DNA of 26,048 bases from SIG603 sp964370775. GTDB lineage: Bacteria; Bacillota; Clostridia; Oscillospirales; Acutalibacteraceae. The translations under genes were made by a program, and so were the position numbers. Location: NCBI GenBank assembly GCA_964370775.1, contig CAYJKT010000035.1, positions 1-26,048 of the forward strand, given 5' to 3'. Under the pieces are notes generated by a model. The model did not search any database and was not told where the DNA came from. It saw only the letters and a list, made by a program, of their open reading frames with translations. Below are positions 1 through 7,269 of the stretch, piece by piece. The stretch's first letter is position 1. Every line of letters starts with the position of its first letter.

Positions 1-14
1 TGCTGTTAAAATGC

Positions 15-50
15 AAAAACGCTGAAAAACCTTGATTTTTCAGCGTTTTT
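15..50 (-). terminator. Terminator of tRNA-Arg
   Basis: A perfect 15-bp inverted repeat (15-29 with 36-50) has a 6-base loop and an AACGCTG core flanked by A and T runs. On the minus strand it lies directly downstream of the tRNA and its 3' arm ends in a T run, as expected for an intrinsic terminator. The A/T symmetry means it could also stop plus-strand transcription. Confidence 0.8.
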
Positions 51-127
51 TGGCGTCCCCGAGACGATTTGAACGTCCGGCCTACTGCTTAGGAGGCAGT
101 TGCTCTATCCAACTGAGCTACGGAGAC
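51..127 (-). tRNA. tRNA-Arg (anticodon CCU)
   Basis: Read on the minus strand, the sequence folds into a full cloverleaf. The 7-bp acceptor is GTCTCCG with CGGGGAC (one T-G pair). The D-arm is GCTCAGTTGGATAGAGC, the anticodon stem ACTGC/GCAGT with loop CTCCTAA (anticodon CCT), and the T-arm GGACG-TTCAAAT-CGTCT. The discriminator base is G and the 3' CCA is encoded (51-53). It decodes AGG (arginine). A strong hairpin terminator follows directly. A degenerate tRNA-Arg-like sequence lies immediately upstream on the same strand. Confidence 0.97.
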
Positions 128-142
128 ATATTTAATTTTGAC

Positions 143-219
143 TAACACCTTGAGGGACGAGTGGTTAGTTATAACGTAACCTTAGGAGGGGCATGTTATA
201 TCCACTTAACTAAGAGGGC
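143..219 (-). pseudogene. Degenerate tRNA-Arg(CCU)-like sequence
   Basis: On the minus strand from 219, the first 40 or so bases match a Firmicutes tRNA-Arg(CCU) 5' half: acceptor strand GCCCTCT, TA, D-arm GTTA-AGTGGATA-TAAC, then an anticodon loop CTCCTAA at about 191-183. The 3' half does not fit. The anticodon stem has at least one mismatch. The T-arm is replaced by GGTTA...TAACC with a 9-base loop. No AGAGGGC strand exists to close the acceptor. The 3' part also holds a partial inverted copy of the D-arm (AGTGG...ATAAC against GTTAT...CCACT). I read it as a tRNA remnant or pseudogene beside the intact tRNA-Arg; the 3' boundary is approximate. An attachment-site scar is an alternative. Confidence 0.5.
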
Positions 220-358
220 ATATTCTTTTTTTATATGGTTTATTTCTTGTGAAAGTTGATAGTTTAACTAATTTCATGTTTGCAAGCACTTCCCTCTACC
301 AAGGTAGTTATACATACATTTTCACCACATAATTATATATGAAACATATACAAAAGTC

Positions 359-390
359 AAGTAAGCGGAAGTCAACACAACCGCTTACTT
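359..390. terminator. Hairpin terminator after the isomerase gene
   Basis: A 10-bp perfect stem (359-368 with 381-390, AAGTAAGCGG/CCGCTTACTT) has a 12-base loop and lies just past the stop codon of the minus-strand isomerase gene. The T run is better on the plus side (389-394) than on the minus side, so it may act in both directions. The rest of 220-358 is AT-rich and shows no gene or clear promoter. Confidence 0.6.
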
Positions 391-395
391 TTTTA

Positions 396-1115
396 TCACA
401 CATTAAGTAAATATTCTGCTGATTTTGCCACGCAATCCATTGGTGTGCTGTTCATGTATTCTTCTTGTTCATACACATACACTGCGTTTGGAGCAATTTC
501 TATAAGCTTCTTTATGTCTAATTCTCCGTTTCCTGCGTTAACATTTTCTTTTCCTCTAATTTGTTTGATATGTATAATTGGACATCTCTCTTTGTTTTCT
601 TTTACGTAATTCAACGCATTAAGTCCTGCGTATTCTATCCAAAAAATATCAGGTTGCTGTTTAACGTATTTTGTGTCTACATTTTTATATAATGCTTCTA
701 TCGGTAGTTCGTCTCCGTCTTTTATAAACTCGAACTCATGGTTGTGATATGCAAATATCAAGCCGTTTTCTAGGCATATTTTTCCTATTTTATTAAACTC
801 TTCCACAAACTCCATAGCTTGTGCGACAGTTCGCATCTCTGTGTATGGGCAAACAATGAACTTTGCACCAACTGTTTTAAGGTAGTTTATGTTGTATTCC
901 AAATTTTCACCTTGCAGGTCATCTAACCCAAAGTGAGCAGACACGGCTTCCAAACCGAGTTCGTCTAGCTTTCTTTTCATATCCTCAGCTTTTATGCCGT
1001 GAAATCCAGCGAACTCTACGCCACTGTATCCCATTTTAGCAACTGCTTCTAACGCCTTGAAAAAATCTTTTTCTATTTCTTCTTTTATTGAATAAAGTTG
1101 TAAGTTTATCTTCAT
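396..1115 (-). CDS. Sugar phosphate isomerase/epimerase family protein (xylose isomerase-like TIM barrel)
   Basis: The 239-residue cytoplasmic protein resembles the AP-endonuclease-2/xylose-isomerase-like TIM barrel family, which isomerises or epimerises sugars and inositols with a divalent metal. Visible landmarks are MGYSGVEFAGF (strand 2), ISAHFG-like VSAHFGLDDL, the metal-site segment FAYHNHEFEF, and the late HIKQIRGK. I chose the ATG at 1115 because AAAGGA sits 8 to 10 bases before it. An in-frame extension of 15 residues upstream has no ribosome binding site and would run into the preceding terminator hairpin. The gene is separated from the upstream Gfo/Idh/MocA gene by a terminator, so it is not simply co-transcribed, although both types often act together in sugar catabolism. 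The substrate cannot be told from sequence. Confidence 0.85.
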   Translation of the reverse strand: MKINLQLYSIKEEIEKDFFKALEAVAKMGYSGVEFAGFHGIKAEDMKRKLDELGLEAVSAHFGLDDLQGENLEYNINYLKTVGAKFIVCPYTEMRTVAQAMEFVEEFNKIGKICLENGLIFAYHNHEFEFIKDGDELPIEALYKNVDTKYVKQQPDIFWIEYAGLNALNYVKENKERCPIIHIKQIRGKENVNAGNGELDIKKLIEIAPNAVYVYEQEEYMNSTPMDCVAKSAEYLLNV

Positions 1116-1144
1116 TTTTATTGTTCCTTTAATAAATTGTGTGT

Positions 1145-1187
1145 AAAAAAGTGAAAACAAGACCGTTGCGGTTCGGCCTTGTTTTCA
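1145..1187 (-). terminator. Intrinsic terminator between oxidoreductase and isomerase genes
   Basis: On the minus strand a 14-bp stem (TGAAAACAAG... with ...CTTGTTTTCA, one mismatch, 1152-1165 with 1174-1187) is followed by six T (complement of 1145-1150). It lies 30 bases before the isomerase start. It either ends transcripts from upstream or acts as a leader terminator for the isomerase gene. The rest of 1188-1553 is AT-rich. It holds two direct copies and one inverted copy of a TTTATGGTCTT-type motif and a weak 7-bp hairpin (1526-1546), with no convincing gene. Confidence 0.7.
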
Positions 1188-1553
1188 TAGCTTGAGGGGG
1201 TATATATTGAGGAGGGTAGAACATGTACCAAGAAAATCTTCTTCTCTTGTACAATTTCATTATACACCCAATACAAATTAATGTGTTACAAAACTATGAA
1301 CCAGCTCGATTATTTTTGTATAATTTTTATGGTCTTTTATTTAATTGTTAAAATTTGCCACGCAAACTGCACTAAAACCGCTTGATTGTAGAACGAAATA
1401 TTTGTAGCACACTGTCGTTTATGGTCTTATTATGTAATTATAGAGGATATCTTAATCTCTATTTGTACATTGTGTCAATAATCTAATTTTTTTAGTTTAT
1501 TACAGACCATAAATTAGTCACTTATCACAAATTTTCATTATTTGTGCTTTTAT

Positions 1554-2525
1554 TTAGCCTAAGCAATCTTCATAGTATTTGCTTGCTGCTAAAATATAAT
1601 CAAAACTTGCTACGGGGCTTTCTGTTTTGCCATTTTTATACAAATCAACAGCATGTTGAATTTGATACTTAAAGCCTTCGTATAAATCTGGGTGCTCATC
1701 TTTGTATCCACTGTCAAAACTATCAACCAGATTTCCAGCTTTATCATATAGATACGCTTTAGTAGCACACCAAAACTTCTCTACCTTTATGCTACCCTCT
1801 GTGCCATATATTACTGCGTCACTACTTAGGCCAGCTCGTATACTGCATGTTATTTGTGCTACTGCTTTGTTCTCGTACTCGATAATAGAAGCTGTGGTTT
1901 CATCTACCCCTGTAAAAGCAGGCATAACAATTGATTTGTGTTGCTTGATTTTACTATCTGCTAGGTATGACACGAAAGAATATGTGTACACTCCGATATC
2001 ATAAAGAGCGCCACCAGCTAAGTCTGGGTTGAACATTCTGCCTGTTGGTTCTTCTTTTGCAATAAATCCAAAATCTGCTTTAAGTAGCTTTAAGTCACCG
2101 ATTTTTCCGTCTTTTATCCACTCTTTTGCAGTGTTAACTGGTGGTAAAAATCTTGTCCACATTGCTTCCATTAGCAGAAGATTTTTCTCTTTAGCTAGTT
2201 CGATAATCTCTGTAGCTTCTTTTGTGTTTAAGAAAGACGGTTTTTCGCAAAGAACTGCTTTTCCGTTTAGCAAACACACTTTTGCTTGCTCGTAATGAAA
2301 ATTATGAGGAGTTGCAATGTAGATTATGTCCACGTTTTCATCTTTGTATAATTCATCATAAGAACCATACGCTGTTTTAATTCCGTATTTGTCAGCAAAA
2401 TCTTTAGATTTAGCAATGTCTCTTGATGCTACTGCATAAATTTCTGCATCGTTTACATACACACTGTTTTTTGCGAAAGTATTTGCTATGTTTCCTGCAC
2501 CTAAAATTCCTATTTTTACGCTCAT
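1554..2525 (-). CDS. Gfo/Idh/MocA family NAD(P)-dependent oxidoreductase
   Basis: The 323-residue cytoplasmic dehydrogenase has an N-terminal Rossmann fold with GILGAGNIA (about residues 6-14) for NAD(P) binding. It then has the family signature CEKPS (about 93-97), whose lysine is catalytic in the family, and a C-terminal alpha/beta substrate domain with GGALYDIGVYT. Family members oxidise sugars, inositols or diols; the closest subgroup by appearance is the dimeric dihydrodiol/D-xylose dehydrogenase-like one. GGAGG lies 7 bases before the ATG. A terminator hairpin separates it from the TPM gene upstream, and no separate promoter is obvious, so some read-through from the xpaC operon is possible. 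Substrate is unknown. Confidence 0.88.
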   Translation of the reverse strand: MSVKIGILGAGNIANTFAKNSVYVNDAEIYAVASRDIAKSKDFADKYGIKTAYGSYDELYKDENVDIIYIATPHNFHYEQAKVCLLNGKAVLCEKPSFLNTKEATEIIELAKEKNLLLMEAMWTRFLPPVNTAKEWIKDGKIGDLKLLKADFGFIAKEEPTGRMFNPDLAGGALYDIGVYTYSFVSYLADSKIKQHKSIVMPAFTGVDETTASIIEYENKAVAQITCSIRAGLSSDAVIYGTEGSIKVEKFWCATKAYLYDKAGNLVDSFDSGYKDEHPDLYEGFKYQIQHAVDLYKNGKTESPVASFDYILAASKYYEDCLG

Positions 2526-2553
2526 GTTAATCCTCCAAAAAATTATATTATAA

Positions 2554-2577
2554 AGGGCGACCTAAACAGATCACCCT
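2554..2577 (-). terminator. Terminator of the xpaC-telA-TPM operon
   Basis: On the minus strand AGGGTGATC-TGTTTA-GGTCGCCCT forms a 9-bp stem with two G-U pairs, followed by a TTTATAATATAATTTTTT-type tail. It lies between the TPM gene stop and the ribosome binding site of the oxidoreductase gene. Confidence 0.65.
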
Positions 2578-2586
2578 ATAACTTAT

Positions 2587-3624
2587 TTAGCTATCTATAT
2601 CTTCAAAACTAATATTACTATCTTCAGGTATATTATTTTTACGTGAATTTCTAATATCATTATGTAGATTAGCTTCTTCTATAATAATTCTGCCTTTGCT
2701 AGAACGGTGTACCTCTTTAATACCTTGTTCTGAGCTTACAACATAATCGCTTTCCTCGTGTTCTTCTGATACAGCAGGCTCATGAGTTGTGTGATTATCT
2801 TCTTTACCTTGTGTAGGTCTACGTTTTTGTTGTGTACGAGGACGTCTACTGCCGTTAGAAGATGTTTTTGTAGAGCTTCTTTCACCTCGTGGTCTCGGTT
2901 GTCTTTTGTGTGGATTTGCTTCTCTCTCTTTTTGTGCTTTATAGCTCATGTAGAAAATAAATCCTACTACTAAGATAATAATTACAACTAAGATGATTAG
3001 TATAACTTGCACGATTGACCATAGAACACCCCAAAAACTAGTCTCTGTTTCTGCTGTTTCGGTAGTAGCTGGTGTGCTTGTTGTGCCCTCTGTAGACACT
3101 AAGTTAACTGTGTTTGTTATGCTTGTTGCAAAGTTTGTTGCAGCTGTGTTGTAATCTCCACTGTCAAAATAAGCCTCTACACCTGTGTCTAAAATTTGTC
3201 TAATAGAGTTAGATGTAAAAGTGCTTCCAAAACCTGTTCCTACATAAGAGTGGTAGTTTTCGCCACCAATATCCATAACTAGCAACGCACCGTTTTGTTC
3301 CTCACCACCAATTTGCCACTGTGAGTATAGTTGTTCTGTGAAAGTTTTTAAGTCCATACCTGTGAGTGACGGAACTGTTACAACAACTACTTCGCCTTTT
3401 CCGCTCAAGTCATCTGTGTTTTTATCTGTTATTTCATCAATTGTTAAAGTAGATAACACCTCTCCTAAATCTGTTACGTGGTATTCACCTACAGGTTTAG
3501 TTGGAACTGCATTTAAGCTGTTTATGCTGGTGTCGCTTGATTCATCTGCAAAAACCGTGAAATTAACACAAATTACGCAGGTTAGTACCAATAAATAAGT
3601 TAGAATTTTTTTGATGTTCCTCAA
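2587..3624 (-). CDS. TPM-domain membrane protein (YgcG-like)
   Basis: The 345-residue protein has an N-terminal signal peptide (about 1-26, cleavage after VFA). An extracytoplasmic TPM domain follows (about 46-163, containing GEVVVVTVPSLTG and the glycine-rich GALLVMDIG...SYVGTGFG stretch). Then come a Ser/Thr-rich linker and one long membrane segment (about 197-227). A very basic Arg/Lys/Pro/Ser tail (about 229-272) is followed by an acidic end (about 275-345). TPM domains occur in bacterial envelope proteins and in a thylakoid photosystem II repair phosphatase; the biochemical role here is unknown. The start is TTG, supported by AAGGGGG 8 to 9 bases upstream. It follows telA by 20 bases and is the last gene of the operon. 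The topology implies an extracellular TPM domain and a cytoplasmic charged tail. Confidence 0.85.
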   Translation of the reverse strand: MRNIKKILTYLLVLTCVICVNFTVFADESSDTSINSLNAVPTKPVGEYHVTDLGEVLSTLTIDEITDKNTDDLSGKGEVVVVTVPSLTGMDLKTFTEQLYSQWQIGGEEQNGALLVMDIGGENYHSYVGTGFGSTFTSNSIRQILDTGVEAYFDSGDYNTAATNFATSITNTVNLVSTEGTTSTPATTETAETETSFWGVLWSIVQVILIILVVIIILVVGFIFYMSYKAQKEREANPHKRQPRPRGERSSTKTSSNGSRRPRTQQKRRPTQGKEDNHTTHEPAVSEEHEESDYVVSSEQGIKEVHRSSKGRIIIEEANLHNDIRNSRKNNIPEDSNISFEDIDS

Positions 3625-3644
3625 AATCGTTTCCCCCTTTTATT

Positions 3645-4781
3645 TTAGTTTTTAAATTGTAATAGCTTGTCTTTTAACTCACTTTCAATTTTAACAAGCT
3701 CTTGTTCTGCCGCACGTCTTCTTGTTTTTCCGTCTTCTTGAATTTTCATTACTTCGTCTAAAGTTGTGATAAGCGATTGGTTTGTGTGTCTCAATGTTTC
3801 CATGTCAACAATACCTCTTTCGCTTTCTTTTGCTGTCTCGATAGTGCTCATTTTTAATGCATCAGCATTTTTCTTTAACAGTTCGTTAGTCATGTTAGTT
3901 ACTTCACGTTGTGCATTTAGAGCTTGTTTTGAGTGAGAAAGGCCCATTGAAAGAACCATTTGGCTTTTCCATAATGGAATTGTGTTAACGATAGTGCTTT
4001 GGATTTTCTCCACCATAATTCTGTCGTTGTTTTGCACCATTCTAATTTGTGGAGACATTTGTATGCTAACCATTCTTGTTAGCTCTAAGTCGTGTATTTT
4101 TTTCTCAAAAGCATCACATCTTTGTCCGAAATCGTTAGCTTTTTGAGCATCTTCTGCAAAACCTGTTTGTGTAGCGTGTGCTTTTAGTTGAACTAAAGTA
4201 GTTGCTCTTTCTTCTTCTAATCTTTTTTTACCAGCTAAAATATACATTGTTAACTCTTTGTGGTAAGTCAAGTTCATCTCGTACAATTTATCTAGCAAAA
4301 CTACGTCTTTCATCAGCTGAACTTGGTGACCCTCAAGGTTTTGAACTATTCTGTTAACTGTAGTCTCTGCGCTCTCATACTTTGTTTTTAAGTTTTCTAT
4401 TTTATTGCTTTGCTTTTTGAAAAATCCTAAAAATCCACCTTGTTCTTCTTCAGCATCAAATTCTCTTAATTGACCGATTAGGTTAGAAATTTGTTGACCA
4501 ACTTCTCCTAAATCTTTAGTTTTGATATTCTCTAAAGTTGTGTCTGAAAATCCTGCAATTTTCTTTTGAGCAGCTGCACCGTATCCTAAAACCATAGTGC
4601 TGTTTTCTATGTCGATTTTAGAAGCAAACTCGTCTACAACTTTTTGCTCCTCTGGGGTTAGATTAGATTTTTCTGCAACTTCTTTTGCTACTTCTTCTTT
4701 TACTGTCTGCGCTACTTCCTCTGGGTTTAGTGTTAAAGACGGCATTTGTGGTGCATCGTCAAGTGTTAAGTTAATATCCAT
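3645..4781 (-). CDS. telA: TelA-family (toxic anion resistance) protein
   Basis: The 378-residue soluble, largely helical protein matches the TelA/KlaA family, named for tellurite resistance on plasmids but widespread in Firmicutes chromosomes. There it is linked to envelope stress and antimicrobial tolerance. Family-like segments include the helical middle with LLDKLYEMNLTYHKELTMY, the QMSPQIRMVQ segment and the WKSQMVLSMGL stretch. The N terminus is acidic with a hydrophobic patch. Its ATG shares one base with the xpaC stop (TAATG) and has AAAGGAA upstream inside xpaC, so translation is coupled. The xpaC-telA pairing is a known conserved association. The mechanism remains unknown for the family. 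Confidence 0.9.
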   Translation of the reverse strand: MDINLTLDDAPQMPSLTLNPEEVAQTVKEEVAKEVAEKSNLTPEEQKVVDEFASKIDIENSTMVLGYGAAAQKKIAGFSDTTLENIKTKDLGEVGQQISNLIGQLREFDAEEEQGGFLGFFKKQSNKIENLKTKYESAETTVNRIVQNLEGHQVQLMKDVVLLDKLYEMNLTYHKELTMYILAGKKRLEEERATTLVQLKAHATQTGFAEDAQKANDFGQRCDAFEKKIHDLELTRMVSIQMSPQIRMVQNNDRIMVEKIQSTIVNTIPLWKSQMVLSMGLSHSKQALNAQREVTNMTNELLKKNADALKMSTIETAKESERGIVDMETLRHTNQSLITTLDEVMKIQEDGKTRRRAAEQELVKIESELKDKLLQFKN

Positions 4782-6208
4782 TATTTAAGTTCCTTTTCGT
4801 TTAATTTTTCGTGCAAGCCCTCTTGCTGTAATATACTTTCAAAAACGCTAATATCAGCCTGAATATCCATTGAATCTATAGAGAACAAGTTGTCTAATTG
4901 CAGTTCAAATGCAGTAGCTACTGTGTTCATCATTCCCTCTATCTCAAACATTGTTTTAGTTACGTTTTGACCTTTATAAGCTTGTAAGCTTAACTTGTGG
5001 TAGTCGTTTAAAAGCTTTAAGGTAGTTGGTAGATAGTAGTTCATAAATTTGCTGATTTGCGATAGTTTCTCTGGTTTTTCTTTAATATATTCAAAAATAC
5101 TCGCACATGCTTTTTCCATTCTAACGATATTGTCGGAAATCCCTTCATGCTCTATATTTTTATCTGCTATTTTAAGTTTTTCAATATATTCATTACCATT
5201 TAAAATCATGGTGTCTAAGTCTGTGTTTCCTGTACGCTCTACTTTTACTTTAGTTTTTTTGTATTCTTTTTCAAGTTTCTTTTTCTCTTTAAAATATTCA
5301 AGCCTTTTAGCCTTTGATTTATTAACTCCAATTTTAACTGCTCTACTAATATAAGCAGTTGCAACAGCAGAGATTGCTGCTAAACCAACAGGTAAAATGC
5401 TGATTTGTGGTACAAATGTTAAACAAATTGATGCAGCCAAAGCGCATAATGTAATTCGTATGCCTAAATACGACCTCGGTTGCAAGCGTTCTTCTTTTGT
5501 TCTTGTAATAAAGTTTAAAAAGTCTAAAGAAGCTATAACTGCAACAGCTGTTAACGCTAAACCTACCATGGATAAAAACGATAATAAATCTAATAATAAA
5601 ATACCTAAAACAATTGGCACTGCAATTTTTAAACCTAGCAAAGAAGTTTTTTTATTTTTTTTATCTTTTTTCTTTTTTTGAACTGGTGTGTTTTGGCTGT
5701 TGTTTTGTGGATATCCCTTATAATAACTTTCGTTAGTCGCCGAATATGGGTTAACAGACGGATTATGTGGTGTTGACTGTCTAGGATTTTGTCCGTTGTT
5801 AGGAGGCGGAGTTTGCTGATTTTGCCTTGGAGGCGTTTGCGCTCTGCCTGGTTGTGGGTCATAATGACGGTTATTTGTGTTATTGTACGAGCCTTGTTTA
5901 GGGTGTGGTTGCTGTGGTCTTGATTGCTTTGGTGGTTCATACGGATTTCTTTGATTTGAACTATATGACCCTTGCTTAGGTGCGCCTTGTGGTTGTTGTG
6001 GGTTATAGTTATAATTATTATTTGGAGGATATACCGGTGGTGGTGGTGGATTTTTGCCTTGGTTTCCGTTTAGGTTTCTGCCAATTTCACCAGCTACCTC
6101 GTTTAAAACTTTTGAAGCTGTGTTCAAAGCTTCGCCGCCTAATTTATTTAACGCTTTATATGTTTGTGAATTTTTAAATTCATCTTCTAATGGTCTTTTG
6201 TCGCTCAC
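4781..6208 (-). CDS. xpaC: XpaC-family protein with Pro/Gln/Asn-rich N terminus
   Basis: The 475-residue protein ends in an XpaC domain (about 325-460; signature FMNYYLPTTLKLL at 378-390). XpaC was annotated as a 5-bromo-4-chloroindolyl phosphate hydrolysis protein; its true activity is unclear. Residues 50-175 are low-complexity, rich in Pro, Gln, Asn and Tyr, with PKQGSY occurring twice. A lysine run (178-187) precedes two hydrophobic blocks (about 190-233 and 248-293), so it is a membrane protein with a long disordered cytoplasmic arm. A coiled, Lys-rich stretch links to the XpaC domain. The start is GTG with GAGGTG 7 bases upstream. It is first in the xpaC-telA-TPM operon behind a strong promoter. 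The disordered arm is longer than in plain XpaC proteins. Confidence 0.85.
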   Translation of the reverse strand: MSDKRPLEDEFKNSQTYKALNKLGGEALNTASKVLNEVAGEIGRNLNGNQGKNPPPPPVYPPNNNYNYNPQQPQGAPKQGSYSSNQRNPYEPPKQSRPQQPHPKQGSYNNTNNRHYDPQPGRAQTPPRQNQQTPPPNNGQNPRQSTPHNPSVNPYSATNESYYKGYPQNNSQNTPVQKKKKDKKNKKTSLLGLKIAVPIVLGILLLDLLSFLSMVGLALTAVAVIASLDFLNFITRTKEERLQPRSYLGIRITLCALAASICLTFVPQISILPVGLAAISAVATAYISRAVKIGVNKSKAKRLEYFKEKKKLEKEYKKTKVKVERTGNTDLDTMILNGNEYIEKLKIADKNIEHEGISDNIVRMEKACASIFEYIKEKPEKLSQISKFMNYYLPTTLKLLNDYHKLSLQAYKGQNVTKTMFEIEGMMNTVATAFELQLDNLFSIDSMDIQADISVFESILQQEGLHEKLNEKELK

Positions 6209-6250
6209 AACTTCACCTCGTTTTACTTCTTCTAAATTATATATAGTTTT

Positions 6251-6279
6251 ATTTTAAAGTTTATTACTCATTATGTCAA
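6251..6279 (-). promoter_or_regulatory. Sigma-A promoter of the xpaC operon
   Basis: On the minus strand TTGACA (6274-6279), a 17-bp spacer and TAAAAT (6251-6256) form a near-consensus promoter 40 or so bases before the GTG start of xpaC. This implies strong, constitutive expression unless a regulator acts. Confidence 0.85.
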
Positions 6280-6387
6280 GGTAAATCGATATTATTTTTT
6301 ATTTTTATGAATTATTTTACTAAAATGAGGCAACATATAGGTATAAATCTAAATTTTACAGCCAATTATTTGGTAAAAACACTTGGA

Positions 6388-6410
6388 GGAGTATTAATTT
6401 GAAATAAATT
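6388..6410 (+). repeat. Upstream copy of the lipoprotein start region (23-bp direct repeat)
   Basis: GGAGTATTAAT followed by TTGAAATAAATT matches 6520-6542 at 21 of 23 positions. It reproduces the ribosome binding site and start of the downstream lipoprotein gene, but here the frame reads TTG-AAA-TAA and stops at once. A 9-bp stem (393-401 with 412-420 in the 6000s) follows. It looks like a duplicated or displaced gene start. Confidence 0.7.
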
Positions 6411-6431
6411 CCAAATTAATAAAACAAAAAA

Positions 6432-6530
6432 ATTAATAATACTCTTATCATTCCTTATGCTTCGCATGATAAGAGTCGCACTTTTCACTAAATTTTGTGT
6501 CGATGCGAAGCGACGGAATGGAGTATTAAT
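6432..6530 (+). promoter_or_regulatory. Foldback leader that can hide the lipoprotein ribosome binding site
   Basis: The left arm carries AATACTC (6438-6444), CATTCC (6449-6454) and GCTTCGCAT (6459-6467). The right arm carries the complements ATGCGAAGC (6503-6511), GGAATG (6515-6520) and GAGTATT (6521-6527), which include the GGAG ribosome binding site. A competing 10-bp hairpin, CTCTTATCAT with ATGATAAGAG (6442-6451 with 6466-6475), uses the same left arm. The two folds exclude each other, so the leader could switch translation on and off. A small foldback (MITE-like) insertion is an alternative origin. A weak TATAAA at 6342-6347 may be the -10 of the gene's promoter. Confidence 0.5.
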
Positions 6531-7187
6531 ATGAAAAAAATTGCAATTATGTTATGTTCGATTATGATAACCATGAGCTTCACAGCTTGTTCGTTATTTA
6601 TGGATGATGAAGAGAGTAGCATGGATAACAGCGTTACGCCAACACCTATGATAGAAAGCAGTGATGACGTGACATCTGAAATGCCTGATGATATTAGTCC
6701 TAGTCCAAGTACAGACCCTGAAATGTCAGGTGACACTACAGGTGACATGGAAGAGTCCGACCTAGCAAGCTACGCTGATACTATCAAGGAAACATACTCA
6801 GATGATTACAAGCCTGACAAAAAATTGAGTGAAGATGAAATTAATGAGAAGTTGAAAATAAGCAGTGATTTATACGAAGATATTCATGTGGAACATTCCA
6901 CAGAAGAAGGGAACCCTGATATTTTTGTAGCAGTTAAAGCAAAAGAGGGCAAAGAAACTGAAATAGAAACCAAGTTAAACGAATATAAAGACAGTTTAAA
7001 AGCTGACACAGCGTATGAAAAATACGCAGATAAAATAGACTCAGCTGAGATATTCACAAATGGAAGCCACGTCTTTATGGTGCTTGTAGGCGCTGATGAA
7101 TTCGAGGACGGTATGGACAACATGGCAGAAAATTATAAAACTGAGATTAAAAAAGGAGTAGACGCAATACAGTCTACCTTTCAATAA
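6531..7187 (+). CDS. DUF4358-like lipoprotein
   Basis: The 218-residue protein has a lipoprotein signal peptide with lipobox FTAC and a predicted lipidated Cys near residue 17, so it is anchored outside the membrane. An acidic Ser/Thr/Pro/Asp-rich linker (about 20-80) leads to a C-terminal domain. That domain has the pattern seen in DUF4358 proteins of Clostridia: LSEDEINEKLKIS..LYEDI, then IFVAVKAKEGKETEIETKLNEY, then a final hydrophobic strand VFMVLVG. No enzymatic role is known for this family. The ATG at 6531 was chosen because GGAG lies 7 bases upstream and the signal peptide begins MKKIAI; an in-frame TTG 12 codons earlier has no binding site. The leader is unusual (see the foldback). 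The next gene is convergent. Confidence 0.8.
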   Translation: MKKIAIMLCSIMITMSFTACSLFMDDEESSMDNSVTPTPMIESSDDVTSEMPDDISPSPSTDPEMSGDTTGDMEESDLASYADTIKETYSDDYKPDKKLSEDEINEKLKISSDLYEDIHVEHSTEEGNPDIFVAVKAKEGKETEIETKLNEYKDSLKADTAYEKYADKIDSAEIFTNGSHVFMVLVGADEFEDGMDNMAENYKTEIKKGVDAIQSTFQ

Positions 7188-7214
7188 TCCGTATTATTTT
7201 TCTGTATAAATTTT

Positions 7215-7246
7215 AATGGAGACGAGTTTTTTTGCTCGTCTCCATT
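7215..7246. terminator. Bidirectional terminator between convergent genes
   Basis: A perfect 12-bp stem (7215-7226 with 7235-7246, core GGAGACGAG) with an 8-base T-rich loop lies between the lipoprotein gene (plus) and the kinase gene (minus). Moderate T-rich tails lie on both sides. Confidence 0.75.
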
Positions 7247-7269
7247 ATTGTCTAATTTTATTGCTTAAA

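Noticed and set aside
1145..1187. T-box antiterminator suggested by GAACCGC in the hairpin on the minus strand
   Set aside because: The GGTGG/ACCGCG core and the specifier stem are missing, and the downstream gene is a sugar isomerase-like protein, not an amino-acid or tRNA gene. It fits a plain terminator.
5635..5940. 101-codon frame overlapping the low-complexity part of xpaC
   Set aside because: It is a shadow frame on the same strand inside a repeat-rich Pro/Gln/Asn coding stretch, with no ribosome binding site of its own.
6495..6530. TTG start 12 codons before the lipoprotein ATG
   Set aside because: It would put MCRCEATEWSIN before the signal peptide and has no ribosome binding site. 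The ATG at 6531 is preceded by GGAG.
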